DNA from: Saturnia japonica
Lineage: Eukaryota; Arthropoda; Insecta; Lepidoptera; Saturniidae
Assembly: GCA_033032175.1 (NCBI GenBank)
Contig: CM065323.1
Location: forward strand, 5,084,001-5,148,000
Direction of reading: 5' to 3'
Length of the DNA stretch: 64,000 bases
Shown: positions 36,555 through 46,787 of the stretch, piece after piece
How positions within the stretch are numbered: the stretch's first letter is position 1
Layout: each line of letters begins with the position of its first letter
Made by a program: the position numbers and the translations under genes
The notes under the pieces: generated by a model
The model's input: only the letters and a program-made list of their open reading frames with translations
Databases searched by the model: none
Told to the model about the DNA's origin: nothing

Positions 36555-38030
36555 AATCAAATGAATCTCTTTTAGATTACAAATGTGCATACACCTTCAC
36601 GATAGACAGAAGCTGTTCAAATATTCCGTTTCTTAATGGCCTTGAGATGGTGCAAATGACACAAACTAAAATAACCCGTTAGTCACTTTCAATGTGTTTT
36701 CGACACTTTCATTAACGCATTAGATCTACAACAAGTGTTGGGCCAAACAAAGTGAAAGTACAAGTCAAATATTATTGTCAACAGCAATGGTAGGTACATT
36801 ACGTAACTTAACAATTCTTGATTGACAGTAATATGATATTATTATCGGCATATACACTGTCAACTACTTTTCGTCACGCAAACTTTACACACCTGGCCTT
36901 AATGCTAACTTGAAACTTTACTCCATATTTAAGGGTTTAATTATAGTATATTAGGATCATTACAGTTTTTATTAGCAACTAAGTTTGAAGTATTTTATTT
37001 CAATGACATCTTCTAGGAATTTATGCATTTAACAATCCCCTGGGTCGTAGTGAATTTTAGTGGTTATTTAGATACTAGCTTCTACCCGCGACATCGTCTG
37101 CGTGGACTTCTCAATTGGGTCCAAATAGAAGTGAAAAATACGTCATTTGAAAGATATCGTATTAAGTTATCAGTTATTAAGAATATTTTTTTAGGATATC
37201 ACGTATTTCCTGTATGCGAATTGTACGTATTAATTTTAAATTTTACAACATCAATCTGGTATCACAAAACTCAGAGTGGCAACATTGAGTAAATCTGCTT
37301 TTTCTTCTACATTGTTGGTTTGTCAAGTAAGCTGTGTTATTTGTAAAGACCTTTTCATTAAACTATCCAAATTAAAACAAAGTGTTTAACTGTAAAAGAC
37401 AATCGTCAACCAGTAAATATTACCAAAATAAAAAAAACAACTCCTAAATAGGATAGGTACTTATATAATAAAATCTTCATAGTCACATGTTATGCATATA
37501 AAACATATTGAAACAAAATGTTAACCAAATTTTTAATTTATAGCTTTATTTCCCTTAGAATACCTCTTAAACAAATTTGCATTGAATTGTGTAGTATTTA
37601 GATTAATAAATTATTCCATTTTATTAACATAAACAACACAAACCAAACTAAAAACACTATAATATAGTAATAATGCTGCCCAAAATATTAATAAAAAAAT
37701 TATCTACATAATTTAATCATTAGTCACAAACAAATCCACATTAAACGAGATGCCAATTGCAATAATATAATAATTTATTATCAAAATGGGAAGTAATTTA
37801 TGACAACTTTCACTTTTTAGATTAAAATTAAATAGTTTACGTCATTAAAGCTTAAGAGTTTTGAAATTCGATGTTAAGTTAATCTTACTTAATATAATTA
37901 ATGAGAAACAATTTGGCACAAGTATACAAACGTGGCTTCGTGGTAATTTTATAAATGTAAGTTAGTTTAATTTTAATCTTTCAAATTAATTTTCTCTAAT
38001 AGCATGACGGCGGATTAATTTACACAATTA
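36555..38030. other. AT-rich stretch, no gene
   Basis: 37070-37110 ('actagcttctacccgcgaca') looks like another CTAGC Helitron-like terminus; the 89-codon ORF starting at 37023 overlaps it and has no other features. The rest is AT-rich. Confidence 0.5.
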
Positions 38031-38218
38031 AGGTGGCAAACCAGTATACGGTCTTCCTGGTGATAAACGATTACCGTAGCCTATGGACACTTGTGACAAC
38101 AGAGGTATCACTAACGTGTCAGTGACCTTGAACTTCCTTCCCTAAAGACCTCTGGGAATCCTATTCACCACAAAAGTAAAATGGAAAGTTATTTGGCTGC
38201 GATCTTCTGTAGATGTAA
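38031..38218 (+). repeat. Interspersed repeat family D, copy 3
   Basis: Shares 'ggtggcaaaccag', 'attaccgtagcctatggaca', 'agaggtatcactaacgtg', 'tctgggaatcctattcacca', 'gttatttggctgcgatcttc' and 'tgtagatgtaag' with the copies at 4487 and 7111. Confidence 0.65.
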
Positions 38219-38698
38219 GAAAGAAGAAAGTAGAAAGAAATTTCAAAAAACATTTTTCTGTGCCCTACATAATATCATAATAGATTTATACACATGTACA
38301 TATAACCTAATGTAATTATGTGGATAGTGTTTTTATCATAACACAATATATCTATGGCGGAAAATAGAATGAATATATCGCCCAATAATACTTCACAAAA
38401 ATGCAACGGGAATTCCCCCAGCAAAGATATCACACATGATACGGACGCATTTCAAAATTATTACGATTGTGTTCTATTGTTAACTACGTGTTTTATTTTA
38501 ATATTATCTTAGCATTACCAAAGCAAACTTTCAGTAATTTTAAACCCCTGTATAAACATTAAAAAAAGTGATGAAATTGGCTTAAAGTAATATACATAGG
38601 TTCCCCAATAATAATTTATATGATTCCCCAATACATATATTATTATGCTTTTACGCATGTCACTGAAATGTTTCTAGAAAGATCTTAATCCCACTAGT

Positions 38699-39228
38699 GT
38701 ACTAGTGAGTGTTTGATGAACCAGTGCTGGCGTCATACACAACAGCTTCCTAACATCTGGCCAGACGATAACGGCAGATTTTTATTGTCAACCATTGTCA
38801 ACCATGATGGAAAAACAAGCCGTTAAACAACCGACAATACCGCCTACTGCTGTTTCAGGACAAAGCTAGACTCCACACTTCACGATACACAGTCCCTAAA
38901 TTATAGGAACTGTGGTTGGGATATCTCCGACACCCACCATACTCCACAGACCTTGTTCCAACAATTACCGCTTTTTTTTCAGAATTTAGACAATTTCTTG
39001 CAAGGAAAAAATTCAATTCCGATGAGACTGTCCAAACAGCCTTCAAAGATTTTATTGATTCTCGTTCCCTCAATTTTCTCAGCAATGGTATCAATTTACT
39101 ACCTAGAAAATGGCAAAAGTGCATAGATAATAATGGTACATACTTCGCTTGATTAAATGTATAATTTCATAATATTTTTTTCGTTTTACTTTTTCCATAT
39201 AAAACGCTAATTTCACATGTAAGGACCT
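38699..39228 (+). pseudogene. mariner-type element, 3' half with right TIR
   Basis: Plus-strand reading picks up at VLVSV (then two stops), WTSAGVIHNSFLTSGQTITA and ADFYCQ. After a frame change it gives QDKARLHTSRYTV, LRHPPYSTDLVP, FLARKKFNSDETVQTAFKDF, then IDSRSLNF and LPRKWQKCIDNNG, a normal mariner C-terminus. The second catalytic Asp survives (QDKARLHTS), but the third is lost, since the usual TDYHFF reads TITAFF. The right TIR, reverse-complemented AAGGTCCTTACATGTGAAAT, ends at a TA (39229-39230). The 5' half is absent. Same family as 17345-18048. The 89-codon minus ORF here is a shadow. Confidence 0.8.
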
Positions 39229-39510
39229 TAATATTTGATTTTCAATACAAAACATAAATAATTTTTAACACTTTTATTAATTTGGTTAAATGTTAATTAT
39301 AAGCATGTAAACAGATGTTCGAAGTGATCGTAACATCTTGCCCAATTAAGCGCAATCTGTAATCGAAACAATTCAAGTTTCACTACGTGGACTGCCATTT
39401 GATATTATGATTTATGGGCGTTAATCACGACCTCGTCGAATACATCCGAATACATGGTATCTTATATTTGATATACACGTCATATTTTTGTCTTTTTTGT
39501 CCAGACTGTA
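39229..39510. other. Short unassigned stretch
   Basis: AT-rich up to 39300, then moderately complex sequence with no partner in the window and no ORF. Confidence 0.4.
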
Positions 39511-39860
39511 AGGAGTGTCGAATTACATCTTCAGCACTGAGATGCTCAAGCCAACCTCACCTGCACGTGGTGTACAGTACTGAGTAATGAAATTAAAAGG
39601 CGATTGATGTAGGGCTATTTTGTCCGATTTGGTCGCAACCACCGTGCATGTGGTGAAAAGTCCGTTATAGTGACTCGCTTTTGTGTGAAGCGTTTCGGGA
39701 TCAGCCTGTGCGATATGTGATGTGTGCGAAATTAATGTAGGCTGGCATGACAGCAGCGACCGTCGATGGATTACGATCTTTCGGTGGTCACCATTACGTT
39801 GGAATTATACTGTGCTTACCATCAGGCACAGTACAGTCAATTTAATAAGCTACCAAAAAA
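39511..39860 (+). repeat. Interspersed repeat family I, copy 1
   Basis: 'gagatgctcaagccaacctc', 'gcacgtggtgtacagtactg', 'gtgactcgcttttgtgtg' and 'cgaccgtcgatggattac' recur in the same order at 43268-43620. Not coding; the 61-codon ORF at 39722-39907 is incidental. Class unknown. Confidence 0.45.
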
Positions 39861-39994
39861 AAAGAAAAAAGAAGGATTTCCAAGATAATTGTAACATTGC
39901 GCATTGATTAACTACGTAGTTGAGTCTATCCAAGAGTTTTCGGCGGGATCTCAAACTGTCATGTAATGGTTTTAGTATTTTATTCATAAATTTG

Positions 39995-40255
39995 TGTTGT
40001 TTAACCTTATATTGTGTAATAAATTTTGCATAATAAAGCTAGTGGATTGGAAATAATAATATTGACTTCGAATTCTGAGATGCCACATAAACCTCATAGA
40101 AAGTTCTAACAATGGAGCCACCATATTTTTAGAATACTGAAATCACCATAACACAGGACACTAGATCCACTCGATAATGGACTACCATCATCATCATTAC
40201 CAGATGATCTTCAATTAAAAGGACTAGCAACTGCTAAATTAGGAAGAAGAAGAAA
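39995..40255 (+). repeat. LINE-type 3' end family J with (GAA)n tail, copy 1
   Basis: 'tttgtgttgtttaaccttat', 'gattggaaataataa', 'gagatgccacataaacctca', 'agaaagttctaacaatggag', 'acaggacactagatccactc', 'ttaaaaggactagcaac' and the tail 'aggaagaagaagaaaag'. Three further copies lie at 59928, 60352 and 62048, all reversed. The purine trinucleotide tail suggests the 3' end of a non-LTR retroelement. A 5' piece of the same family ('cacaagtgatgtggattata') follows at 40310-40370. Confidence 0.6.
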
Positions 40256-40370
40256 AGGAGATTATCCAAGGAGTTTTTGTCTTGGTCTTGGTTTTTGCGA
40301 CAATTTTAGCGGCATTTTACGTGATGTACTTTGGTTAAACACAAGTGATGTGGATTATAAATACAAACAC

Positions 40371-41914
40371 AGACCAAACATTTTAAGTTGCTATAAAAAC
40401 TCCACTACAATACTAATACTATCTATGTTTGAAGATTATTTATGTATGAAAATATTATATTCTCGTAACGTTGACAGAATTATGTACATATTTCATTTGC
40501 CATTAAATGAAAATAAGTAAAAGAAATAAAACAGCATTGGATAACTACAAAATTGAGTCTATCCAAAGCCGTCTGTTATTATTTCACCTAAGAAAAATAT
40601 ATATAAATATTATATTTACATGTGACTTTCTATTTCTCAACCATTATCATGATCAGGAAAAAAGAAAATATTAAATAATAAAACTTAATATTAGTGAAAT
40701 CAGTTTTAACATTATCTATATACTAATACGTGTAGCAAAAGCTTTCTACCCCTTTTTAAGCGTATTGCGTGCACGGAAGACTGTCAGATTTGGCATGGTT
40801 AAAGTTTATGTTGCGGACAGCGATCTTCCGGGAAAAAATACATTTGTAATTAGGCTAAATATATGAACTGAATAAGATATAATCGCAGTAATAGGTAATT
40901 TGTATGTATAGGAATAAGTAGCATATGCTAGTTGTAAATATTATAAATACAATTTAACTAGTTGTAAGTTCTAAAAAAAAAGCGGCATTGATGCAGTATA
41001 TAGTTTAATTCAGACAGTTCAAGTTTAAAAACGGCAGTGCGTCTTCTAACGAACAAGCTACTATTGTAAAAGAACATAATAGATATTTATTAATATAAAA
41101 TATTGTGTTTTAATCACAACACTTTATATGGAGAAGGAGTGCAGAATGCTAAAATTAATCTATAATATCTGTTACTGAAATATTAAATTAAATTAATTAA
41201 TACTGCGAATCCTAAAATAACCAGTGCCATTGAACTTAGACCCCGCAAAATATTTACATTGTCAGACAACGAGAAGTGACAGTAAGTGATGTAGATAGTA
41301 CTCATTGTTTAGGTTCATGAATACTACAAATGTCAAACAGAAAACAGTCTATGATCAAAAAGTCGCTGGTCGAATGTCGACCTTAGGGCGATCGCTAGTA
41401 TCACGAGTCAACCACTACAAAAAATATAGAGTGGTAAATAATATACTTATAAGTTACGTCTTAGCAGTTAGAACTACAGCTTGGAATTTTGCCTTATTGA
41501 GAAAAATGCAAAGAAATTGATATCAATAAAACTATCACGATAGATACAAGAAAAAAATAACAAGTGTTGAAACGTAAACAGATTAAAAACAGTTAATAAC
41601 CAAACTTCATCGCACGCATGTTTCAAATCTAAATTTGTAAAATCTATTCTTCATAAATATTTATAAATATAGAAAGTGTTCATCGTTTCGCTATTGCTCA
41701 GCTGAAGCAAATTGTCCGATTTTGTAATAAGTCGTAACTCTAATTGAGACGTCTGGATGGTTATCAGACTAAGAAATAAATTTCAACATTGATTTTTTTT
41801 CTCTTATACCCTGTCCCATTTCTTTTATACAGACAATTAATAATTTCTTATTTAAATCAGAGAATTATCTGTTAAATTAATTATCTATTTAACCTCTAGA
41901 TTGTTTATAAGCCT
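40371..41914. other. AT-rich stretch, no gene
   Basis: No supported feature. The 71-codon ORF at 41305-41520 has no recognisable domain or codon pattern that sets it apart. Confidence 0.5.
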
Positions 41915-42135
41915 TAGAAGCAGTGGTAGCTCAGTGGTAGCGTTCACGGGCATGTTGTCAATCAACGTGAGTTTGAATCCTTACAATGAGACTGAGCTTT
42001 CGGTCTAAGAAAACATTATGATGAAATCAAAGCATGGTGGTAAACCATTTTATTATGCCCACCTGGCTAGCCTCCACCCTCAAGTTAGATCTGTCACCGA
42101 TCACCTATAGGTAGTGCACAAGTAAAGTTGACTGG
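41915..42135 (+). repeat. tRNA-derived SINE family 1, copy 2
   Basis: Retains a very tRNA-like head: 'ggtagctcagtggtagcg' is a good Pol III A box and 'gagtttgaatcc' a good B box. It is followed by the family body 'gactgagctttcggtctaag', 'aaagcatggtggtaaacc', 'cacctggctagcctccaccc' and 'caagttagatctgtcaccga'. It cannot fold as a functional tRNA because no acceptor stem closes. Confidence 0.75.
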
Positions 42136-43267
42136 AAATAATAACATGGAACATACATTCTAAGATATATCATAAAACACCCTGAAAAATTCTAAAATGG
42201 GGACTACCATTTTGTTAGCAGTCTGTTGTGTTGTCAGTTGTTGTGTGTGTTGTGTCTGTTGCAGTCTGTAGAAATAAATAATATTTCTTAATTTCAAGGT
42301 GTGAAGCTTAAGAACAAAACAGTTCTTGTGGTACACACGTACAGTCGCTATATTATAAGGAATGATTTACAAGGTTCAGTTTTGACTGACGAACGTAGTG
42401 AGGCAAGAGACAGAATGATACTAGACATTAGTGTTACCTCATACTTAGTAGTGATGTGATATCCCCCTTCTTAGGTTAATAATTTTACTAAGACTGACGC
42501 TTTAATTAGATTTTAACCGATATCACATCTTAATTATGGGCATTATTACTCTTTCTTAAGTAAGATAACGCAATGGTGGTCTTACCAATATGCCTAACCT
42601 GATTACACAGATGAAATTTAATTATATTTGTGATATCTTCCACTGGTCTGTCAAATTTGGAAAAGAAGGAAAAGATCGAATATTTAAAAACCGTTCTTAC
42701 GAAATACATTTGTGGGTAGAATGTTTCGTTTGTGTGGGGCCAGAGATATTTATGACGTTATTTCAAACCGTTAATATATTTAAGTTTGAAGCTAAATTTC
42801 TCAAAGTCTAGGTACTACGGAAGGCATTCGAAAAACTATTTAAATTTAATTAAGTCATGCAGATTTCTAAACATTTTTCATCTCAAATGACCTAGTAACA
42901 GTTTCTTGAGATGTTTGCTGAAAACCATATCTATTAAATTAAGATATAAAACAATTGATCTTAATTTAAATATTTTGAAATTATTTTAATACTCCTGCAA
43001 ATTTGTTTGTGTCTTGACTCCAAACGTACATATCTCAATTAAATTAATGCTTTAGCCGATTCAACTGTTAACATCGTAGAGTGGTTGGATATGGAATGGT
43101 GATCAATCGGAATTAATTCCTGGAATGTTAGACAAAATTACAAATAGTTAAAATAGGCACTATGGTTCTGTATTTAAATTATCTGGTAACATATATGACC
43201 TTAAATGAAACATCTATGCTGCCGGTGTAAGGGGGGTGAAATAATTTCATAATAGACTTTATACTTT
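42136..43267. other. Unassigned; hairpin and a GT-rich, LTR-like segment
   Basis: 42195-42300 ('ccattttgttagcagtctgt', GT-rich run, then 'aaataaataatatttctta') has an LTR-like look but no paired repeat or clear TG...CA ends with a duplication. ATGTGATATC at 42454-42463 pairs exactly with GATATCACAT at 42519-42528. The 73-codon ORF at 42590-42811 is featureless. Confidence 0.35.
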
Positions 43268-43620
43268 GAGATATCCAAGCCAACCTTACCACGTGCACTT
43301 TGTTCAGTATTGAACGATGAAATGGAGATATCGGTTTGGTAGGATTCGCTTATGCGTGGTCCTTTTTGTAATCAGACGATGCAAATCCAGTTTCTATTTA
43401 CTCATGTCAGCTTCATAGCGGCGGTTTTCGATGGATTATTATTGATAATTTGCTTTTCGTTAGATACAGTTCCGTCACTATGACGTATGTTATTTCCGTC
43501 GCGGATCCGTTCGTGTGGAATTCAACTCCCGGTCCAAACCACGGCGGTCGCCTGCTGCTTATTTTAAAGTTTAAAATGTTTTTTGTGGGTGATCATTATA
43601 AGATAGGCATTGCTGACTTT
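43268..43620 (+). repeat. Interspersed repeat family I, copy 2
   Basis: Collinear with 39511-39860: 'gagatatccaagccaacctt', 'accacgtgcactttgttcag', 'attcgcttatgcgtgg' and 'ggttttcgatggattatt'. The 3' part (43480-43550) is GC-rich and unmatched. Confidence 0.45.
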
Positions 43621-43644
43621 TTTTTATAATAGCTCGGCACATTG

Positions 43645-43859
43645 ACGGTATCACGCCTGTATTAGGGCCGCATGGGTTAGGCAGAGGTTCACGAATTTAC
43701 ACCCACAATTCGCCGGGTATGTTTTAGGTCCCATGTAATAGTGAGCGAGCCTATTGCCAATAATCGGAAAAACCCAATAACACTTTGCTCAACCTGAGAA
43801 TCGAACCCAGGACTTCGAGCATAGCAGTCGCGTTTAGGACATAAGGCTAATGAAGCAGG
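43645..43859 (-). repeat. tRNA-derived SINE family 2, copy 1
   Basis: Minus strand starts with the head 'cattagccttatgtcctaaa' and 'gcgactgctatgctcgaagt', with a B-box-like 'gggttcgattctcagg'. It continues through 'gggttttt', 'caataggctcgctcac' and 'acataccc', ending near 'taatacaggcgtgat'. The 72-codon minus ORF at 43689-43907 lies within it and is not a gene. Confidence 0.75.
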
Positions 43860-44713
43860 CATACCACAAAGTATCAGCTGAGTCTTGTCCCATTGTGTAA
43901 TTTTCAATGTAACCCTTATATGATGTTTAATATGTAATTAGCGAATACCATTTTTGGGAAATAATAATTAATTATTATTATCATTAAAAAACTAAATTTG
44001 TGTTTCTTTGTATATTTAAACAATTAATTATAAGTAGATCGTTTTTTTTTTTTTTCGAGAATAAGCGGTTTAATTAGTTTAAAGTAATATAACTATTTAA
44101 TAAGATTTTACACACTTGCCATACATACATTTGCCTATAATTTAATATAAAGCAATCTTTTGCGTAATTTAAAAATACTATAGTAATTACATTTGGATTT
44201 TTTCTAGTTATGCAAAAAACTGATAGGTACCATTTCAAAGAAAATTACGTTACTTTACGTGACAATATATTAGTTTTAAATTGTGTGTAATAACAACACG
44301 TCTCTATTTTAATAGCAGTAGGTATGCCTTGTAATAATAAGTATCCTCGAAATTGTAAGGTATTTCAACAAAATTTAGGTCAATGATAAAAATTATATTG
44401 TTTTATTTCTACATTTTGTTTATTCCAATATAGTTCGACTATATTATGTAGGTACTAACTAGCCAAAAAGAACTTCGTGAGTAAAATTGAGAAATACATT
44501 AAAAAGTTTTACAAAATTATAATGAATCTTTAAGATTATAGCAAAATATAAATTTCAGAAAGCCTTAAAAGTTAATTAATATACATAGAAAATAAATACT
44601 ATCAAGTACAATCTTACAATTAAATCATTAGGAAATATAATTTTATAATAGAATATACAATTATGACATGTTTTATTTACAAATGTATTAATATTCAAAT
44701 CATTTATTTTCAG
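43860..44713. other. AT-rich sequence upstream of the coding exon, ending in a splice acceptor
   Basis: Very AT-rich, with a T run at 44043-44055 and no ORF. It ends in 'catttattttcag', a pyrimidine-rich tract plus AG at 44712-44713 that suits a 3' splice site. It is therefore most likely the end of an intron preceding the GRXCR1-like exon. Confidence 0.5.
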
Positions 44714-44790
44714 GTAAATCTCACTCGAGGCTTAGTAGAAAATACCAGGGTGCATTACTGACCCAGTCACGAACGGTCAACGGAACCATT

Positions 44791-44817
44791 ATGCCATATA
44801 CATTCAACACTATCTGA
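44791..44817 (+). promoter_or_regulatory. Upstream ORF 1 (8 codons)
   Basis: ATG CCA ... TGA, encoding MPYTFNTI, 63 bases before the main start. If present in the mature transcript it could reduce initiation at the main ATG. Conservation is unknown. Confidence 0.4.
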
Positions 44818-44855
44818 AGACGGACCTGATCAGCATTGCAAGTGTACCGTTAATT

Positions 44856-44870
44856 ATGCCAATTTATTAG
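44856..44870 (+). promoter_or_regulatory. Upstream ORF 2 (4 codons)
   Basis: ATGCCAATTTATTAG, a minimal uORF ending ten bases before the main start codon. Too short to encode a function; it could only act by position. Confidence 0.35.
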
Positions 44871-44880
44871 AATAAGAACT

Positions 44881-46308
44881 ATGAAAGACGTAACAACCCA
44901 TCCCAATATGGAATATATCCCACCTTTACCCCCTAAAACTATGCAGCGGGGATCCACAACTTTCACACAAATAAGAGCTGATGATTCCGATATAAATGTA
45001 AAGGAATTTACAGATCGTAACATAGAATCTTTAAGTTCGATGCACTCACTTGTCCTTAATTCTAAGACGCCATCCACAACGGTATATGTAGCGGCGACCC
45101 AGTCAGAACAACCCGCGAGTAAGCCAAGCACGGACGCACTCAACGGTCCCCACGTGGTCACGATTAGAATAAATACAGACGCAGATAAACAGAAAGCACC
45201 AAAAATATCTAGTGTACACCTAAAAAGTGACGTGGATTTCGACAGCCTTAAACTAAATGAGTTCTGCAAGAAGAATAGTAGTCTCGTAAGGCTCAACGTT
45301 GATGATTCCACACCGAAAATTCTTGAAAACGAAGAACACAAATCAGAAAAGGCGCCGTATATTTACTGTAACTCGTTCACCTCTATGACCAACATGGTTA
45401 TGTCAAGCGGTCAGTGCTCCCCAAGCGACACTTTAGATTCAGGAACATGCAGTGATCTTGACGGTACACCACCACCACTGCCAAAGAAGAAGACCGCTAA
45501 GGCTAATTCTACAAAGAAAGCCGTCTCTGTTACAATGATTCGAAACGAGAGCAGCCAAGGTGAACTAGATTTTGAAGACAACGACTCCAACATATCGTGC
45601 GATTCTTTAAACAGCAGTGAATTAAACGGAAGTGTGCATACTGATGAAAGTCATAATGAATATAGCAAAAAAGATAACAAAAACTCAGAGCCACCGGCCG
45701 CGCCGGCGATGCCAATTTTTATCAAACCGAAAAATAAAGACAGCTTTCTACCTCAAGGCCTTTTACAAGATATCAGGGACCGTTCTGCGAAACTCAATGC
45801 ATTCGAAACTGAAAGCGAAAAAAGCGAACATAAGGATGCGAGCCTGAATATAAATGAAAATGCTAATATAACGAACGAAAGCGCACAGCTCACTTCGTTC
45901 CATCTAGTTTCGCAGCTAAATAGCCAAGCAGAGAATGTTGCCGAGTCATTACCGAATTTGTGTAGCAAAACGTCTCTAATTAGCGAAAGCACGTACGAGG
46001 ACAGAAAGCAACAGGACAAAATGAAACAAGAACAAATGTGTTACAGCAGTCATTACTTCGACACGGACAAGTATTACGATTTCCATTTAAACGAGAAAGA
46101 GTTTGATGATGACAAAACAGTTAAAAGTGTAAATTTAGATAAAAGTGATAGTGTGGTTAATGAAGTGGAATATTTTGCTGGTGTTAAGGATTATAAAAAC
46201 GAAGAATTACCATCAACAATACGCAGCTCGAAAGGAACAATACGTGGTGTCAAAAATCGAGTCAGAGCTGGTATAGCAACGTTCTTGCAAATGCAGAACA
46301 CAACGAAG
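44881..46308 (+). CDS. GRXCR1-like protein, first coding exon (476 codons, partial)
   Basis: N-terminal exon of an insect relative of glutaredoxin domain-containing cysteine-rich protein 1. In vertebrates GRXCR1 acts in actin-rich hair-cell stereocilia; the insect role is inferred only by homology. Residues 445-476 hold the conserved block STIRSSKGTIRGVKNRVRAG (then IATFLQMQ), matching the GTVRGVKYKVSAGQALF segment before the glutaredoxin domain in the vertebrate protein. The rest is disordered and rich in Ser, Asp, Asn and Lys, with proline motifs PPLPPK (14-19) and TPPPLPKKK (196-204), plausible SH3 ligands, and PPAAPAMP (271-278). No signal peptide or membrane segment. The frame closes exactly at AAG|GTAATT (donor 46309-46310, phase 0); the ORF's 20 further codons are intronic. 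ATG 44881 is the first in frame; Met10 (44908, CAATATGG) is an alternative start. A 163-codon antisense ORF is a shadow. The glutaredoxin and Cys-rich parts must lie beyond the window. Confidence 0.82.
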
Positions 46309-46581
46309 GTAATTATATTGTCTTTTATATATCGTGTTGTTTTTGTATCGTTACGCACGTACAGATTTTAAAGGTCACAATTTTTCGAAAGTATCATTCG
46401 GTGCTACTTCCAGTGTTCTACTCATGTTAGAGCGTTATTGGAATTTAAACCTTCATGGCACGTTTGTTAGGAACAATGGTCACGGTTTGAACACAAACAG
46501 ATAAACAATTGACACAGATCGTTTAATTACAATGCAGAATTACGAACGGATGTATCTTATTTTTTAGGTTTTTTGAAAATT

Positions 46582-46787
46582 GGTAACACTGTTGGCTGAC
46601 GGTGTAGGAAAACATCGTGAGGAAACCTGAACGCTTGAGAAATATTATGGAAAAATATAGAACCATTGATTTCTCAGTGTTTGAAATTGCCAATACGTTG
46701 TGAGCTGGCGTGGTGATTATACCTGTGCTTTCCCTTGAGAAGAGGTCTCATTGCCCAGCAGAGAGACTCTTACAGGCTGGTATTATT
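46582..46787 (+). repeat. Interspersed repeat family A, copy 2
   Basis: Starts 'tggtaacactgttggctgac' and contains 'aaaacatcgtgaggaaacct', 'gcttgagaaat', 'agaggtctcattgcccagca' and 'actcttacaggctgg', matching 1-199. It sits 270 bases inside the intron. Confidence 0.6.

Larger units (their letters stand above)
44714..44880 (+). other. 5'UTR part of the GRXCR1-like exon
   Basis: Lies between the predicted acceptor AG (44712-44713) and the start codon. It is less AT-rich than the preceding sequence, as expected of an exon. The reading frame of the gene has a TAA at 44851-44853, so the ORF cannot extend further 5' in this exon. It holds two short upstream ORFs. Confidence 0.5.

Noticed and set aside
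41921..41993. Possible tRNA gene
   Set aside because: A-box and B-box are good, but no acceptor stem or anticodon arm can be closed and the body is that of the SINE-1 family.
42195..42300. Solo LTR of a retrotransposon
   Set aside because: No TG...CA pair with a flanking duplication and no second copy in the window; kept only as a note on composition.
44850..45341. 163-codon minus-strand ORF
   Set aside because: It lies opposite the GRXCR1-like coding exon and has no features of its own; the plus strand has the splice sites and the recognisable conserved block.
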